From Cellulomonas sp. WB94 (GTDB lineage Bacteria; Actinomycetota; Actinomycetes; Actinomycetales; Cellulomonadaceae): 64,000 bases of DNA. Position numbers and translations under genes: made by a program. Of the stretch, positions 38,227-47,797 are shown piece by piece. Each line of letters begins with the position of its first letter. Positions within the stretch are counted from its first letter, which is position 1. The stretch spans positions 930,001 through 994,000 of the forward strand of contig NZ_QEES01000002.1 in NCBI RefSeq assembly GCF_003115775.1, given 5' to 3'. The notes beneath the pieces were generated by a model. It saw only the letters and a list, made by a program, of their open reading frames with translations. It ran no database searches and was not told where the DNA came from.

Positions 38227-38841
38227 TCAGATCTGGAGGGCGTCGTACTCCGCCTCGGCGGCGACGTCGTCGTCCACGTCGAGGCGGAGGTGGGCGAGCA
38301 CCGTCTGCAGGACGCGCAGCGCGCTCGACGCCCGTTCGCCCCAGTGGGACAGGTACGAGAACTGCCACCACCACAGCGCCTCGAGCTCATGGCCCGACTC
38401 GTAGTGGCGCAGGCCCTGGACCAGCGCGCCCGCGACCGTCACGAGGTCACCCGACACGGTCGACGCGGTCACCTCGGAGCCCAGCAGGGGGTCCACGACC
38501 TCGGCGTAGTCGTCGATGCCCTCGAGCGTGTTGGCCAGCGCCACCCGCAGCGGGTCGACGTCGGCATCCGGGCCGATGTCCGGCTCATAGCGCTCCGGCG
38601 GCACGACGTCGACGATCGCGCCCAGCCGCGAACCGGCGGCCAGCAGGTCCGAGACGGCGAGCAGCAGCAAGGGGATGGCGGCCTCGGGGTTCGTGCCGGA
38701 GCCGACCTCGGTGACCGTCGTCAGGAAGCTGCGGGCCTCGTCGGCCACCGCGTGCGCGACGCCCATCATGTCGTCGGCCTCGGTGTCGGGAGCGTCCAGG
38801 GACGTGTCCGCTGCGGTGCCCGCCGGTGTGACGTCTGCCAT
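38227..38841 (-). CDS. DUF5063 domain protein
   Basis: 204 residues, acidic and helical, without membrane segments. The stretch with FLTTVTEVG, then DDYAEVVDPLLGSEV and LEALWWWQFSYLSHWGERA, matches the DUF5063 family seen next to recR in actinobacteria. ATG 38841 is preferred to ATG 38847 because GGGAG is then eight bases upstream. The recR stop lies 14 bases away; probably co-transcribed. Function unknown. Confidence 0.8.
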   Translation of the reverse strand: MADVTPAGTAADTSLDAPDTEADDMMGVAHAVADEARSFLTTVTEVGSGTNPEAAIPLLLLAVSDLLAAGSRLGAIVDVVPPERYEPDIGPDADVDPLRVALANTLEGIDDYAEVVDPLLGSEVTASTVSGDLVTVAGALVQGLRHYESGHELEALWWWQFSYLSHWGERASSALRVLQTVLAHLRLDVDDDVAAEAEYDALQI

Positions 38842-38854
38842 GGTCATCGCTCCC

Positions 38855-39454
38855 TTACGCACTGATCCGTCGTCGGCCCTCGAACGCCCGTCCGAGCGTC
38901 ACCTCGTCCGCGTACTCCAGGTCCCCGCCGACCGGCAGGCCCGAGGCGAGCCGGCTGACGGTGAGTCCCATGGGGACCAGCATGCGCGCCAGGTAGGTGG
39001 CTGTCGCCTCCCCCTCGACGTTCGGGTCCATCGCCAGGATGACCTCGGTGACGGAGCCGTCCGCGAGGCGGGTCAGCAGGTCGCGGATGCGCAGGTCGTC
39101 GGGGCCGACGCCCGCGATCGGGTTGATCGCGCCGCCGAGCACGTGGTACCTGCCGCGGAACTCCCGGGTGCGCTCGATCGCGACGACGTCCTTGGGCTCC
39201 TCGACGACGCAGATCGTCGCGAGCGACCGGCGCGGGTCGCGGCAGATGCGGCACAGCTCCTCCTGCGCGACGTTGCCGCACAGGGAGCAGAACCGCACGC
39301 GGGCCTTGACCTCGGTGAGCGCGTCGATGAGCCGGCGGACGTCCGCCTGGTCCGCCGAGAGCACGTGGAACGCGATGCGCTGGGCGCTCTTCGGACCGAT
39401 CCCGGGCAACCGCCCGAGCTCGTCGATCAGATCCTGGACCGCACCCTCGTACAC
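38855..39454 (-). CDS. recR: Recombination protein RecR
   Basis: 199 residues, full length. Helix-hairpin-helix [20 protein letters not shown], zinc finger [16 protein letters not shown], and Toprim domain ([14 protein letters not shown] to [17 protein letters not shown]). It loads RecA with RecFO on gapped DNA. GTG 39454. Downstream of dnaX as in most bacteria. Confidence 0.96.
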   Translation of the reverse strand: MYEGAVQDLIDELGRLPGIGPKSAQRIAFHVLSADQADVRRLIDALTEVKARVRFCSLCGNVAQEELCRICRDPRRSLATICVVEEPKDVVAIERTREFRGRYHVLGGAINPIAGVGPDDLRIRDLLTRLADGSVTEVILAMDPNVEGEATATYLARMLVPMGLTVSRLASGLPVGGDLEYADEVTLGRAFEGRRRISA

Positions 39455-39508
39455 GCGCTCACCCTACGTCCTGAACCTGACGACGACCGGTACCGACCGG
39501 CCGCCCGG

Positions 39509-42052
39509 CTACCTCGTGGGGTCGTCGAGCTGCTCGTCGATGACCGTGCCGCCGAGGAGCTGGGCGACCAGCGGGGCACCCGTCAGCGAGGTCGACATGA
39601 GGTCCGGGTCGTCGGGCGACGGGTCGTCCTCGACCTGGGCTCGGTGTGCGCTCTCGCGGCCCGCCGCGTACGCCCGCTCGGCCGCCTCGCGGGCACTGAG
39701 CGCATGCTCGACGGGTGCGTGGTCGTGCCCTTCGGGGGCTGCGTAGAGGGCCGGCTCGCCCGGGTCGTCGTCGTACGGCTCGGGGGCGCCGGGGTCCTCG
39801 TCCGGAGCTGCATACGCGTCGGGGTCGACGGCCACGGCGCGCGAGGCCGCGGTCACACCGTCGAGGGCTTGGCCGTCGGCGGCCGGGCCGGCGGCGGACC
39901 GATCGGTCGGGGCAGGGTCGTTCGCGGCCCGGTCGTTCGCGGCTCGGTCGTTGGCGGGCCGGGCGTTCGGGGACCCGTCGGGCATCGACGCGTCGGGGCG
40001 CACCGCGCCGCGACCCGGGACGCCTGACCGGCTCACCGCCGAGCCGCCGGCAGCCGGGACCCCTGCGGCGGCGCTCTGGCTCGCGGTGGCACTCGGGCTG
40101 TCCCAGGACGCCGCCGCCTGAGCCGGGGTCATCGACCCTGCGCCGCCCGGACGACCGTTGCGCACGGTCGTGTCACCCGTCCCACGGCCGCGGCCGCGAG
40201 GGCTGCTCGAGCTGTGGGCCGGGTCGGCGTCGTGGTCGCCCGAGCCGTCGGTGGACGCCGGCGCGCCCCCGCCCGGCTCCGCGAGGATCGACTCGACCCG
40301 CACCTCGAACCCGAGCGTCTCGCGGACGGCCTGCTTCACGACGTCCGCGTGGGCGCCGCCCCGGAACGCCGTCGCGAGACCCGGCGCGGTGAACGACAGA
40401 CGCAGGGTCGTCGCGTCGAGGTCCGCGACCAGCGCGTTCTGGCTGACGAGCACCCAGGTGGCCTTCTTCAGCCGGCCGAGGGTCTCGAGCACCTCAGGCC
40501 AGCGGCGGCGCAGCACCTCGGTGTCGGGGCCGGTGGCCGCCGGGGGCGCCGGGGTCGGCGACACGACAGCCGGAGGAGCAGCAACGGGTGCGGGCTCGAC
40601 GCGAGCGGTCACGACCGGCGTCGGCACGGGCTCCGGCACGACGGGTTCGCTGACGGCCCGCGCGGGCACGGCGGGTTCTGGCACGGCGGGTTCTGGCACG
40701 ACCGGCGCAGGCACGGCTGGTTCGCGCACGACCGGCGCAGGCACGACCGGTTCGCGCACGACCGGCGCAGGCACGACCGGTTCGCGCACGACCGGCACTG
40801 GCGCGACCGGAGCGGCCGCGACCGGAGCAGCCGGCACTGCCGCCGGCAGGAGCGGAGCGGGTGCGAGCGTCGCGGTCGAGACGATGCCGCCGCGCTCCAG
40901 CCGGTCGAGCCGCGCACCGAACCCGGCGACGGAGTCGTCGGCGCCGGGCAGCAGCAGGCGGGCCATCAGCAGCTCGAGGTGGAGCCGCGGCGAGGTGGCG
41001 CCGGTCATCTCGGAGAGCGCGGCGTTGACCAGGTCGGCGGACCGGGACAGCTCGGAGGCCCCGAGGTGGACGGCCTGCGTGCGCATGTGGGTGAGCTGGT
41101 CGGCCGGGACGTCGCGCAGTGCGGCGCTCGCCGCGTCACCGGATGCGGCGATGACGATCAGGTCCCGGAGACGTTCGAGGAGGTCCTCGACGAACCGTCG
41201 CGGCTCGTGACCGGTCGAGATGACGCGCTCGACGACCCGGAACGCGCTCGCGCCGTCCGCCGCCGCGATCGCGTCGACGAGGTCGTCGAGGAGCGAGGCG
41301 TGCGTGAACCCGAGCAGCGCGACAGCACCCTCGTAGTCGAGACCGGCCGGACCCGAGCCCGCGATGAGCTGGTCGAGCACCGACAACGAGTCGCGGACCG
41401 AGCCCGCGCCCGCCCGCACGACGAGCTGCAGGACGCCCGCGCCGACCGTGACGCCCTCGGCCTGGGCCACCTGCTCCAGGAAGCTGAGCATCACGTCCGG
41501 CGGGACCAGCCGGAATGGGTAGTGGTGCGTCCGCGAGCGGATCGTGCCGATGACCTTGTCCGGCTCCGTCGTCGCGAAGATGAACATGACGTGGGGCGGC
41601 GGCTCCTCCACGATCTTGAGCAGGGCGTTGAAGCCCTGCGGGCTGACCATGTGGGCCTCGTCGAGGATGAACACCTTGAACCGGTCGCGCGACGGCGCGA
41701 ACGTCGCCCGCTCGCGCAGCTCACGTGCGTCGTCGACGCCACCGTGGCTCGCCGCGTCGATCTCGACGACGTCCAGGCTGCCGGGGCCACCACGGGCCAG
41801 CTCGCGGCACGACGCGCACACGCCGCACGGGGTGTCGGTCGGCGAGGCGTCGGTGTTGCGCTCGCAGTTGAGGATGCGGGCGAGGATGCGCGCCGAGGAC
41901 GTCTTGCCGCACCCGCGGGGTCCGGAGAACAGGTAGGCGTGGTTGACCTGACCGTTGCGCAGCGCCTGGCGGAGCGGTGCCGTCACGTGGTCCTGACCGA
42001 TGACCTCCGCGAAGGTCTCGGGCCGGTAGCGGCGGTACAGCGCAGTGGTCAC
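39509..42052 (-). CDS. dnaX: DNA polymerase III subunit gamma/tau
   Basis: 847 residues. The clamp-loader motor starts TTALYRRYRPETFAEVIGQ, with Walker A GPRGCGKTSSAR, zinc-binding CGVCASC, Walker B VFILDEAHM and sensor SRTHHYPFR. After ~residue 380 follows a Pro/Val/Glu repeat linker, a tau-like domain (WPEVLETLGRLKKATWVLVS), and a long disordered acidic tail. GTG 42052 gives the conserved start. The product holds the replisome together and loads the beta clamp. Confidence 0.95.
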   Translation of the reverse strand: MTTALYRRYRPETFAEVIGQDHVTAPLRQALRNGQVNHAYLFSGPRGCGKTSSARILARILNCERNTDASPTDTPCGVCASCRELARGGPGSLDVVEIDAASHGGVDDARELRERATFAPSRDRFKVFILDEAHMVSPQGFNALLKIVEEPPPHVMFIFATTEPDKVIGTIRSRTHHYPFRLVPPDVMLSFLEQVAQAEGVTVGAGVLQLVVRAGAGSVRDSLSVLDQLIAGSGPAGLDYEGAVALLGFTHASLLDDLVDAIAAADGASAFRVVERVISTGHEPRRFVEDLLERLRDLIVIAASGDAASAALRDVPADQLTHMRTQAVHLGASELSRSADLVNAALSEMTGATSPRLHLELLMARLLLPGADDSVAGFGARLDRLERGGIVSTATLAPAPLLPAAVPAAPVAAAPVAPVPVVREPVVPAPVVREPVVPAPVVREPAVPAPVVPEPAVPEPAVPARAVSEPVVPEPVPTPVVTARVEPAPVAAPPAVVSPTPAPPAATGPDTEVLRRRWPEVLETLGRLKKATWVLVSQNALVADLDATTLRLSFTAPGLATAFRGGAHADVVKQAVRETLGFEVRVESILAEPGGGAPASTDGSGDHDADPAHSSSSPRGRGRGTGDTTVRNGRPGGAGSMTPAQAAASWDSPSATASQSAAAGVPAAGGSAVSRSGVPGRGAVRPDASMPDGSPNARPANDRAANDRAANDPAPTDRSAAGPAADGQALDGVTAASRAVAVDPDAYAAPDEDPGAPEPYDDDPGEPALYAAPEGHDHAPVEHALSAREAAERAYAAGRESAHRAQVEDDPSPDDPDLMSTSLTGAPLVAQLLGGTVIDEQLDDPTR
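40711..40800 (-). repeat. Three tandem 30-bp units inside dnaX
   Basis: Units begin at 40711, 40741 and 40771 and encode a ten-residue PVVREP(A/V)VPA repeat in the linker between the motor and tau-like domains; degenerate copies extend to about 40620. In-frame, so a coding minisatellite. Confidence 0.85.
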
Positions 42053-42163
42053 GCACCGAACTGTAGATGCCCGAGCCCACACCGTGATCCGTCGGACGCG
42101 CCTGCCCGCGAAGCAGCAGGTGGGGGCCCGACGTCGGGCAGGCGACCGGCGCCGGGCATGCAA

Positions 42164-42255
42164 GGACCCCCCGCACACCCATCAGAGCCCGCCTGCCCTT
42201 GCTGCCTTCCGGCCCTGGGGGAGTTCAGCGAGATGACGCCGTACGAGGGGTCACC
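42164..42255 (-). ncRNA. ffs: Signal recognition particle RNA, small bacterial (4.5S) type
   Basis: On the minus strand the apical domain contains GGCCGGAAGGCAGCAAGGGC, the SRP54/Ffh-binding tetraloop (GGAA) and the asymmetric internal loop with AGCA, and the ends pair as GGTGACCCC... with ...GGGGGGTCC. The following part, GCGGGCTCTGATGGGTGTGC, is as in other actinobacterial SRP RNAs. It lies just upstream of dnaX, a common arrangement. End points are estimated to within a few bases. Confidence 0.88.
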
Positions 42256-42418
42256 ACAAGCGTAACGCAGCCCGAGGCCTTCGCGGTGGCCCCCTCGATT
42301 GGAAGGTGGGGCTCAGCCGGCTCTCAGGAAGAGCCCAGGCACGGCCGTCACGATGAATCATCAACCAACGGCGTTCGGGCCGCGTTGGTCCACCGCCATG
42401 AACGTCCGAGGAGCCCCG

Positions 42419-43897
42419 ATGAGCGCAGCGACAACCCGCGGCCGGCCCGTGTCGATCCCGCCGGCCGCCCGTTCAGCAGCCTTCCGGGCGGCACGAGCCG
42501 ACGTCGCTGCCGGGGCACGTGCCCCGCGCATGCTCACGGCACCCCCTCGTCGGGGCTGGTGGCCGGACGCGGTCGGGACGTTCACCTGGGTGACTGCGCT
42601 CATCGTCGTCGCGCTCTGGGTGTCCGGGGGCGGGATCCAGGCGCTCCTGCCGCTCGGCGCCGACACGATGAGCTCCCTCGGCCGGCTCAGCGGGTTGCTC
42701 GCGAGCGACCTCATGCTCCTGCAGGTGCTGGGCATGGCCCGGATCCCGTGGGCCGAGCGCTCGTTCGGTCAGGACCGGCTCGCCAGGTGGCACCGCCTCA
42801 TGGGCCTGTGGTCGTTCTACCTGCTGCTCGCGCACCTCGTGACGATCGTCATCGGGTACGCGGGCTCGAGCGGTCAGACCTTCCTCGGCGAGGCCTGGTC
42901 GATGATCCTGACCTTCCCCGGGATGCTCATCGCGACCGCCGGCACGCTCATGATCTGGTTCGTCGTCGTCACGTCCATCCGGGTGGCCCGACGCAAGCTC
43001 CGGTACGAGTCGTGGCACCTGCTGCACCTGTACGCGTACCTCGGCATCGCGCTCGCGCTGCCTCACCAGCTGTGGACGGGCACCGACTTCATCGGGCACC
43101 GCTGGGCCACGATCTACTGGTGGTCGCTCTACGCGTTCGCGCTGGCCAGCGTCCTCATCTACCGCGTCGGGCAGCCCGCGTGGCTGTCGCTGCGACACTC
43201 GCTGCGCGTGGCCGCCGTCGTGCACGAGGGCCCGAACATCGTCACGGTGCACCTCACCGGGCAGCACCTCAAGGACATGCGGGTCGCCGCCGGGCAGTTC
43301 TTCGTGTGGCGCTTCCTCACCGGTCCCGGCTGGTCGCGGGGCCACCCGTTCTCCCTGTCGGGCGCGCCGACCACCGCGGGGCTGCGCCTCACGATCGGCA
43401 CGGGCGGCGACGACGGCGAGCGCATCGCGACGCTGAAGCCCGGCACCCGGGTGCTCATCGAGGGCCCGTACGGGCGGATGACGGCGGACGTCCGCACCCG
43501 ACCCCGCGTCGCGGTGTTCGCCTCCGGCCTCGGGATCGCCCCCCTCATGTCCCTGCTGCACGAGCACATCCCCACCGAGGGACCCGCGACGCTCGTCTAC
43601 CGGATGAGCCGCGCAGACGACGAGGTGCTCGCCGCCGACATCGACTGGCTCGTCCAGAACACCGGGCTGCGCCACATCCCCCTCGTCGGTCCCCGGAGCC
43701 GCGTCGGCACGCCGTGGCTCCCCCAACAGCTCGGGCACGTCGCCGGGCCCGACGCCGTCCGGCTCCTCGTCCCCGACCTCGACGACCACGACGTGTTCGT
43801 GTGCGGTCCGGGGCCGTGGTCCGACGCCATCGAAGCTGATCTCCGTGCCGCGGGCGTCCCGCCCGAGGCGCTCCATGTCGAGAACTTCTCCTGGTAG
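42419..43897 (+). CDS. Ferric-reductase-like membrane flavocytochrome with FNR domain
   Basis: 492 residues. Six or so membrane helices (~45-280) carry His at RWHRLMG, LLLAH, SWHLLHLY and LPHQLW, suited to two b hemes as in ferric reductase / NADPH oxidase proteins. A cytosolic ferredoxin-reductase-type module follows: GQFFVWRF and HPFSLSG (flavin), IEGPYG, and FVCGPGPW (NAD(P)H). ATG 42419 is chosen as GAGGAG lies five bases upstream. It probably moves electrons from NAD(P)H across the membrane to the FMN-binding partner encoded next. Confidence 0.87.
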   Translation: MSAATTRGRPVSIPPAARSAAFRAARADVAAGARAPRMLTAPPRRGWWPDAVGTFTWVTALIVVALWVSGGGIQALLPLGADTMSSLGRLSGLLASDLMLLQVLGMARIPWAERSFGQDRLARWHRLMGLWSFYLLLAHLVTIVIGYAGSSGQTFLGEAWSMILTFPGMLIATAGTLMIWFVVVTSIRVARRKLRYESWHLLHLYAYLGIALALPHQLWTGTDFIGHRWATIYWWSLYAFALASVLIYRVGQPAWLSLRHSLRVAAVVHEGPNIVTVHLTGQHLKDMRVAAGQFFVWRFLTGPGWSRGHPFSLSGAPTTAGLRLTIGTGGDDGERIATLKPGTRVLIEGPYGRMTADVRTRPRVAVFASGLGIAPLMSLLHEHIPTEGPATLVYRMSRADDEVLAADIDWLVQNTGLRHIPLVGPRSRVGTPWLPQQLGHVAGPDAVRLLVPDLDDHDVFVCGPGPWSDAIEADLRAAGVPPEALHVENFSW

Positions 43898-43903
43898 GTC
43901 CTC

Positions 43904-44386
43904 ATGAAACGCATCGTCATCGCAGTGCTGAGCACGATCAGCGGGCTGGTCCTGCTGTTCTCCTACCCGACGAGCACGAACAAGTCGGTCACCGCCGACA
44001 CCGTGCCAGCCGCGGGGACCGCCACGACGACCGGCTCGGCAGCTGCCGGCACGGCGGCCACCGCGGCGCCGACCGCCGCCGCAGCGGCACCCGCTGCCGC
44101 CGCGACGTCCGGGACGTTCACGGGCGCGGCCGTCCAGACCCGCTGGGGAACGGTCCAGGTCCAGATCGTCGTGGCGGACGGCAAGGTCACGTCCGCCGAG
44201 GCGATCCAGTACCCCAACAGCAACGGTCGCGACCAGCAGATCAACTCCTACGCGATCCCGGTGCTCAACTCGGAGGCCGTCGCGGCGAGCAGCGCGAAGA
44301 TCGACATGGTCTCCGGCGCCACGGTCACGAGCGGCGGGTACCTGAAGTCGCTGCAGGACGCGATCGACCAGGCGTTCCCGGCATGA
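43904..44386 (+). CDS. Secreted or membrane-anchored FMN-binding domain protein
   Basis: 160 residues. N-terminal hydrophobic helix (signal or anchor), an Ala/Thr/Pro-rich linker (~30-70), and an FMN-binding domain with the covalent flavinylation motif VSGATVTSGGY near residue 140. FMN is attached to a Thr of this motif by ApbE, encoded immediately downstream with a four-base overlap. It should act as an extracytoplasmic electron carrier fed by the preceding flavocytochrome. Confidence 0.9.
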   Translation: MKRIVIAVLSTISGLVLLFSYPTSTNKSVTADTVPAAGTATTTGSAAAGTAATAAPTAAAAAPAAAATSGTFTGAAVQTRWGTVQVQIVVADGKVTSAEAIQYPNSNGRDQQINSYAIPVLNSEAVAASSAKIDMVSGATVTSGGYLKSLQDAIDQAFPA

Positions 44387-45246
44387 CCGCGGACGTGCAA
44401 CCCGACGAGCTGGCGCCGGTGCGGACGGGCGGGCTGGCCGGCGTGCTGCCCGACGCCGGGCCGGCCTCGACGGGCGCGCCGCGCAGCGACCCTGCGCGCC
44501 GCGCCTGGGTCGAGCAGCTCATGGGCATGCCCGTCAGCATCCACGTGCGCGGGCCGCGCGCCCACGACGCGGACGTGGCCCGCACGGTCGAGGCGGCCTT
44601 CGCCTCGCTGCACGTGGTCGACGCGATGTTCAGCACCTACAAGGACGACTCCGAGATCTCGCGGCTCCAGCGCCACGAGCTGACCCTCGCCGACTGCTCC
44701 GTCGAGATCCGCGACGTCTACACGCTCTGCTGCACGGCCCTCGAGCGCACCGCGGGCTACTTCGACGCCTGGGGCTGGCGCGGCGCGGGCGTCTTCGACC
44801 CGACGGGCCTGGTCAAGGGCTGGGCCATCGGGCGGGCGGGCCTCGTGCTCGCGGCACTGGACGACTGCGACGTGGCGATCGACGCCGGCGGCGACGTGCT
44901 CGTGCGCTGCGCCGACCCCGACGGCGCGCCCTGGCGCATCGGCATCGAGGACCCGCGCGACCGCACCCAGGTCCTCGCGACGGTCGAGCTGCACGACGGC
45001 GCGGTCGCGACGTCCGGCACCGCCGCCCGCGGCACGCACATCGTCGACCCGTTCACGAAGGAGCCGGTCGAGTCCATCCTCTCCGCGACGGTCATCGGAC
45101 CGTCCATCGTCTGGGCCGACGTGTGGGCGACCACCGCCGTGGCCCGCGGGGTCGGGGCCGTCGAGTGGACCGAGTCGCTGCACGGCACGTCGGGCATGGT
45201 CGTGCTCGCGAACGGGACCGTGCACCGGTGGTCGCAGCCCGACTGA
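44383..45246 (+). CDS. apbE: FAD:protein FMN transferase
   Basis: 287 residues. Motifs typical of ApbE: MFSTYKDDSEISRLQ, DPTGLVKGWAI, IDAGGDVLVR and ATSGTAARGTHIVDP with the Mg-binding region. It transfers FMN from FAD to Thr of the neighbouring FMN-binding protein. No signal peptide is obvious despite its expected outside substrate, so export or membrane location is unclear. ATG 44383 overlaps the FMN-binding gene. Confidence 0.93.
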   Translation: MTADVQPDELAPVRTGGLAGVLPDAGPASTGAPRSDPARRAWVEQLMGMPVSIHVRGPRAHDADVARTVEAAFASLHVVDAMFSTYKDDSEISRLQRHELTLADCSVEIRDVYTLCCTALERTAGYFDAWGWRGAGVFDPTGLVKGWAIGRAGLVLAALDDCDVAIDAGGDVLVRCADPDGAPWRIGIEDPRDRTQVLATVELHDGAVATSGTAARGTHIVDPFTKEPVESILSATVIGPSIVWADVWATTAVARGVGAVEWTESLHGTSGMVVLANGTVHRWSQPD

Positions 45247-45250
45247 CCCT

Positions 45251-45988
45251 TCAGTCGACGGTCCCGCCACCGAGCACGTGACGCAGGAACCGCCCCGGGT
45301 CGTCGAGGAACCCGCGCCAGCGCCGGACGAGATCGAGGTCCTCCCAGTCGCAGCGGCGCATCCCCCACTCCCCGACCTCACACACGTCCGCCCCCGGCAT
45401 CGCGGCGAGCACGGGTGAGTGGGTCGCGAGGACGATCTGGGAACCGTCGGCCACGAGGCCGCTCAGGTGGGTCAGCAGGGCGAGGCAACCCGCGAACGAC
45501 AGCGCCGACTCCGGCTCGTCGAACACGTAGAACCCCGGCTTGACCATGCGGTCCATGACGAGCGCGAGGATCGACTCCCCGTGCGAAATCCGGTGGAACT
45601 GCGGCTCGGGCTTCCCGCCGGGGTTGTCCTCGAGGTACGTGTAGAACGAGTGCATCGTCTCGGCCCGCACGAAGAACGCCCGGCGCGGCGCCCCGAGGTC
45701 CCGTTCGAGGACGAGATGGCGCCAGAGCTCCGACTCCGTCTCGCGCGTGACGTGCCGTGACCCCGTCGAGCCGCCCTCGGCCGCCATCCCGAAGGCCCGG
45801 GCGAGCGCCTCGACGAGCGTCGACTTGCCCGCGCCGTTGTCCCCCACGAGGACCGTCACGGGCGCGAGCGTCCAGCCGTCACGCAGCACCTGGGCGACCG
45901 CCGGGACCCGCTCGAACCACGACCCGCGCGGCGGAGGCTCACCCTCGTCGCCGCGGACCCGACGGACGGCGAGCGTCGGGCGGCTCAC
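45251..45988 (-). CDS. AAA family ATPase of the ABC/SMC type (AAA_21-like)
   Basis: 245 residues. Walker A LVGDNGAGKSTLVEALA, a signature-like SHGES, Walker B FYVFDEPESALS and switch His ATHSP. Single-domain predicted ATPases of this kind are soluble, and many have unknown roles; some belong to defence systems, but no partner gene is next to it. GTG 45988. Converges on apbE with only 4 bases between stops. Confidence 0.82.
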   Translation of the reverse strand: MSRPTLAVRRVRGDEGEPPPRGSWFERVPAVAQVLRDGWTLAPVTVLVGDNGAGKSTLVEALARAFGMAAEGGSTGSRHVTRETESELWRHLVLERDLGAPRRAFFVRAETMHSFYTYLEDNPGGKPEPQFHRISHGESILALVMDRMVKPGFYVFDEPESALSFAGCLALLTHLSGLVADGSQIVLATHSPVLAAMPGADVCEVGEWGMRRCDWEDLDLVRRWRGFLDDPGRFLRHVLGGGTVD

Positions 45989-46173
45989 AGCTGCGCGCCG
46001 AGTGCTGCGGGGCGGTCGTCCTCCGGTGACGTCACGCAGACATCTCTAGCAGGTGCCGCTGACGGCCGGAGGCGTTCGACGATCGTCGGACCCGGGCACG
46101 GACCCGGGCGCGAGCAGACGTCGGGAACGCTCCCCTTGCGTCTCACACGGTGTCAGAGTGTGGAGTTGTGAGC

Positions 46174-47097
46174 ATGCCTCCCCCAGGCGAGCACCTGCTG
46201 TCGATCGGCGAGTTCTCGCGGCTCTCCCGGATCACCATCCGGATGCTGCGGCACTACGACGAGCACGGCGTGCTGCACCCCACCCGCGTCGACGCGTTCT
46301 CGGGCTACCGGCACTACTCGCCGGGCCTGCTGCGCGCCGCCGGGCGGATCCGGGACCTCCGCGACGTCGGCCTGCGCGTCGACGAGCTCGCCGCGTGCGC
46401 GCCCGTGCTCGACGACGCCGCGGCCCTACGACCGGTCCTGGAGCGTCAGCGCGCCCGCCTGCTCACCGATGCGGCGACGGTCGCGGACCGGGTCCGGGAG
46501 GTGGACCGCCTCATCACCGAGCTGGAGGTTCCGCTCATGCCCGTCGAGATCACGCACCGCACGATCCCAGCCCGCACCGTCGCATCGGTGCGGGACACCA
46601 TCCCCGGCTACCAGGACGAGGGGCTGCTCTGGGAGCGGCTCATGGCAGGTCTGGCCGCCACGGGCGGCCGGGTGGCGCCGTCGCCGCTGACCGTGGCCGT
46701 GTTCCACGACGACGCCTTCGTCGAGTCCGGGCCCGACGTCGAGGTCCGGCTCGACGTCGTCGGGCCGGTCACGGAGGCGGGCGACGTCCGCGTCCTCGAC
46801 GTGCCCGAGCAGCAGGTCGCCGTGGGCACGCTGCACGGCGGCTTCGACGGCATCGGCTCCGTCATGGTGGCCATCGCGCAGTGGGTCGGCGAGCGCGGGT
46901 ACCGGTTCGACGGACCGATGTTCAACATCTACGTCGTCGGGCCGCCGGACGAGCCGGACCCCGCGCGGTGGGTCACCGACGTGTGCGCACCGGTTGCCGC
47001 GTCTGCCGACCGCGCGGCCGACAGAGCGGCCGAGGGTGCGGCCGGCAGCGCCGCCGCAGCGACGACGACCGGCGATGGTCTGGTCGGTGCACGATGA
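46174..47097 (+). CDS. MerR family regulator with C-terminal GyrI-like ligand domain
   Basis: 307 residues. N-terminal winged helix SIGEFSRLSRITIRMLRHYD, a coiled-coil dimer helix (~75-115), and a GyrI-like (effector-binding) domain from ~125 with VPEQQVAVGTLHGGFDGIG. The tail is Ala-rich. Domain order is that of BmrR-like multidrug-sensing regulators. ATG 46174 is preferred because GGAG lies eight bases upstream. Overlaps the next gene by four bases. Confidence 0.88.
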   Translation: MPPPGEHLLSIGEFSRLSRITIRMLRHYDEHGVLHPTRVDAFSGYRHYSPGLLRAAGRIRDLRDVGLRVDELAACAPVLDDAAALRPVLERQRARLLTDAATVADRVREVDRLITELEVPLMPVEITHRTIPARTVASVRDTIPGYQDEGLLWERLMAGLAATGGRVAPSPLTVAVFHDDAFVESGPDVEVRLDVVGPVTEAGDVRVLDVPEQQVAVGTLHGGFDGIGSVMVAIAQWVGERGYRFDGPMFNIYVVGPPDEPDPARWVTDVCAPVAASADRAADRAAEGAAGSAAAATTTGDGLVGAR

Positions 47098-47738
47098 CGT
47101 CGGGCAGCGACGTCCGCGGCGCCGACGCGCAGAGCAACGACCTCCGCCGTGCGCACCCCGCGCTGTACCGGGCTGGGGACGCTCCCGCCCGGCTGACCGT
47201 TCCTCCCCTGCGCCTGCTCATGGTCGACGGTGAGGGGGACCCCAACACCGCACCCGGCTACGCGGACGCGGTCGGCACCCTCTACGCGGTGAGCTACGGC
47301 CTCCGCGGGATGGTCAAGGCCGCCGGCGGTCAACCGTGGACGGTCATGCCGCTCGAGGGCCTGTGGTGGGCCGACGACATGGCGACCTTCAGCACCGACG
47401 ACCGCCGCGGCTGGCGGTGGACGATGATGATCGCCCAGCCGGACGTGGTCACGGCGGAGATGGTCGCGACTGCGGTGGCAGCCGCTACGGCCAAGGGCCG
47501 GGCGCCTGCAGCCGCTCTGGTGAGGCTCGACGTGTACGACGAGGGCGACGCCGTCCAGGTGATGCACCACGGCCCGTACGCCGACGAGGCGCCGACCATC
47601 GCGGCGCTGCACCGGGCCGTCGCCGACCTCGGACTGGTGCTGCGCGGCAAGCACCACGAGATCTACCTCAACGACCCGCGGCGCGTGGCCCCGGCCGCCC
47701 TGCGGACGATCCTGCGCCAGCCCGTCGCGGAGCGCTGA
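47094..47738 (+). CDS. GyrI-like small-molecule binding domain protein
   Basis: 214 residues, no DNA-binding domain. VPPLRLLMVDGEGDP, then SYGLRGMVKAAG, PLEGLWW and VQVMHHGPYADEAPTIAAL match the stand-alone GyrI-like family (YdhE/DUF-type cyclopropanoid hydrolase relatives). ATG 47094 overlaps the MerR stop, so the two are coupled. It may degrade or sequester the ligand sensed by MerR. Confidence 0.82.
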   Translation: MTSGSDVRGADAQSNDLRRAHPALYRAGDAPARLTVPPLRLLMVDGEGDPNTAPGYADAVGTLYAVSYGLRGMVKAAGGQPWTVMPLEGLWWADDMATFSTDDRRGWRWTMMIAQPDVVTAEMVATAVAAATAKGRAPAAALVRLDVYDEGDAVQVMHHGPYADEAPTIAALHRAVADLGLVLRGKHHEIYLNDPRRVAPAALRTILRQPVAER

Positions 47739-47797
47739 CCGGGGGGCAGGAGGTTCGCGGCGCCGCGGCGGACCAGTCGAGGCATCTGGAGGAGACG

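Noticed and set aside
40600-40810. 30-bp repeats as a CRISPR array
   Set aside because: Contiguous with no spacers and in frame within dnaX.
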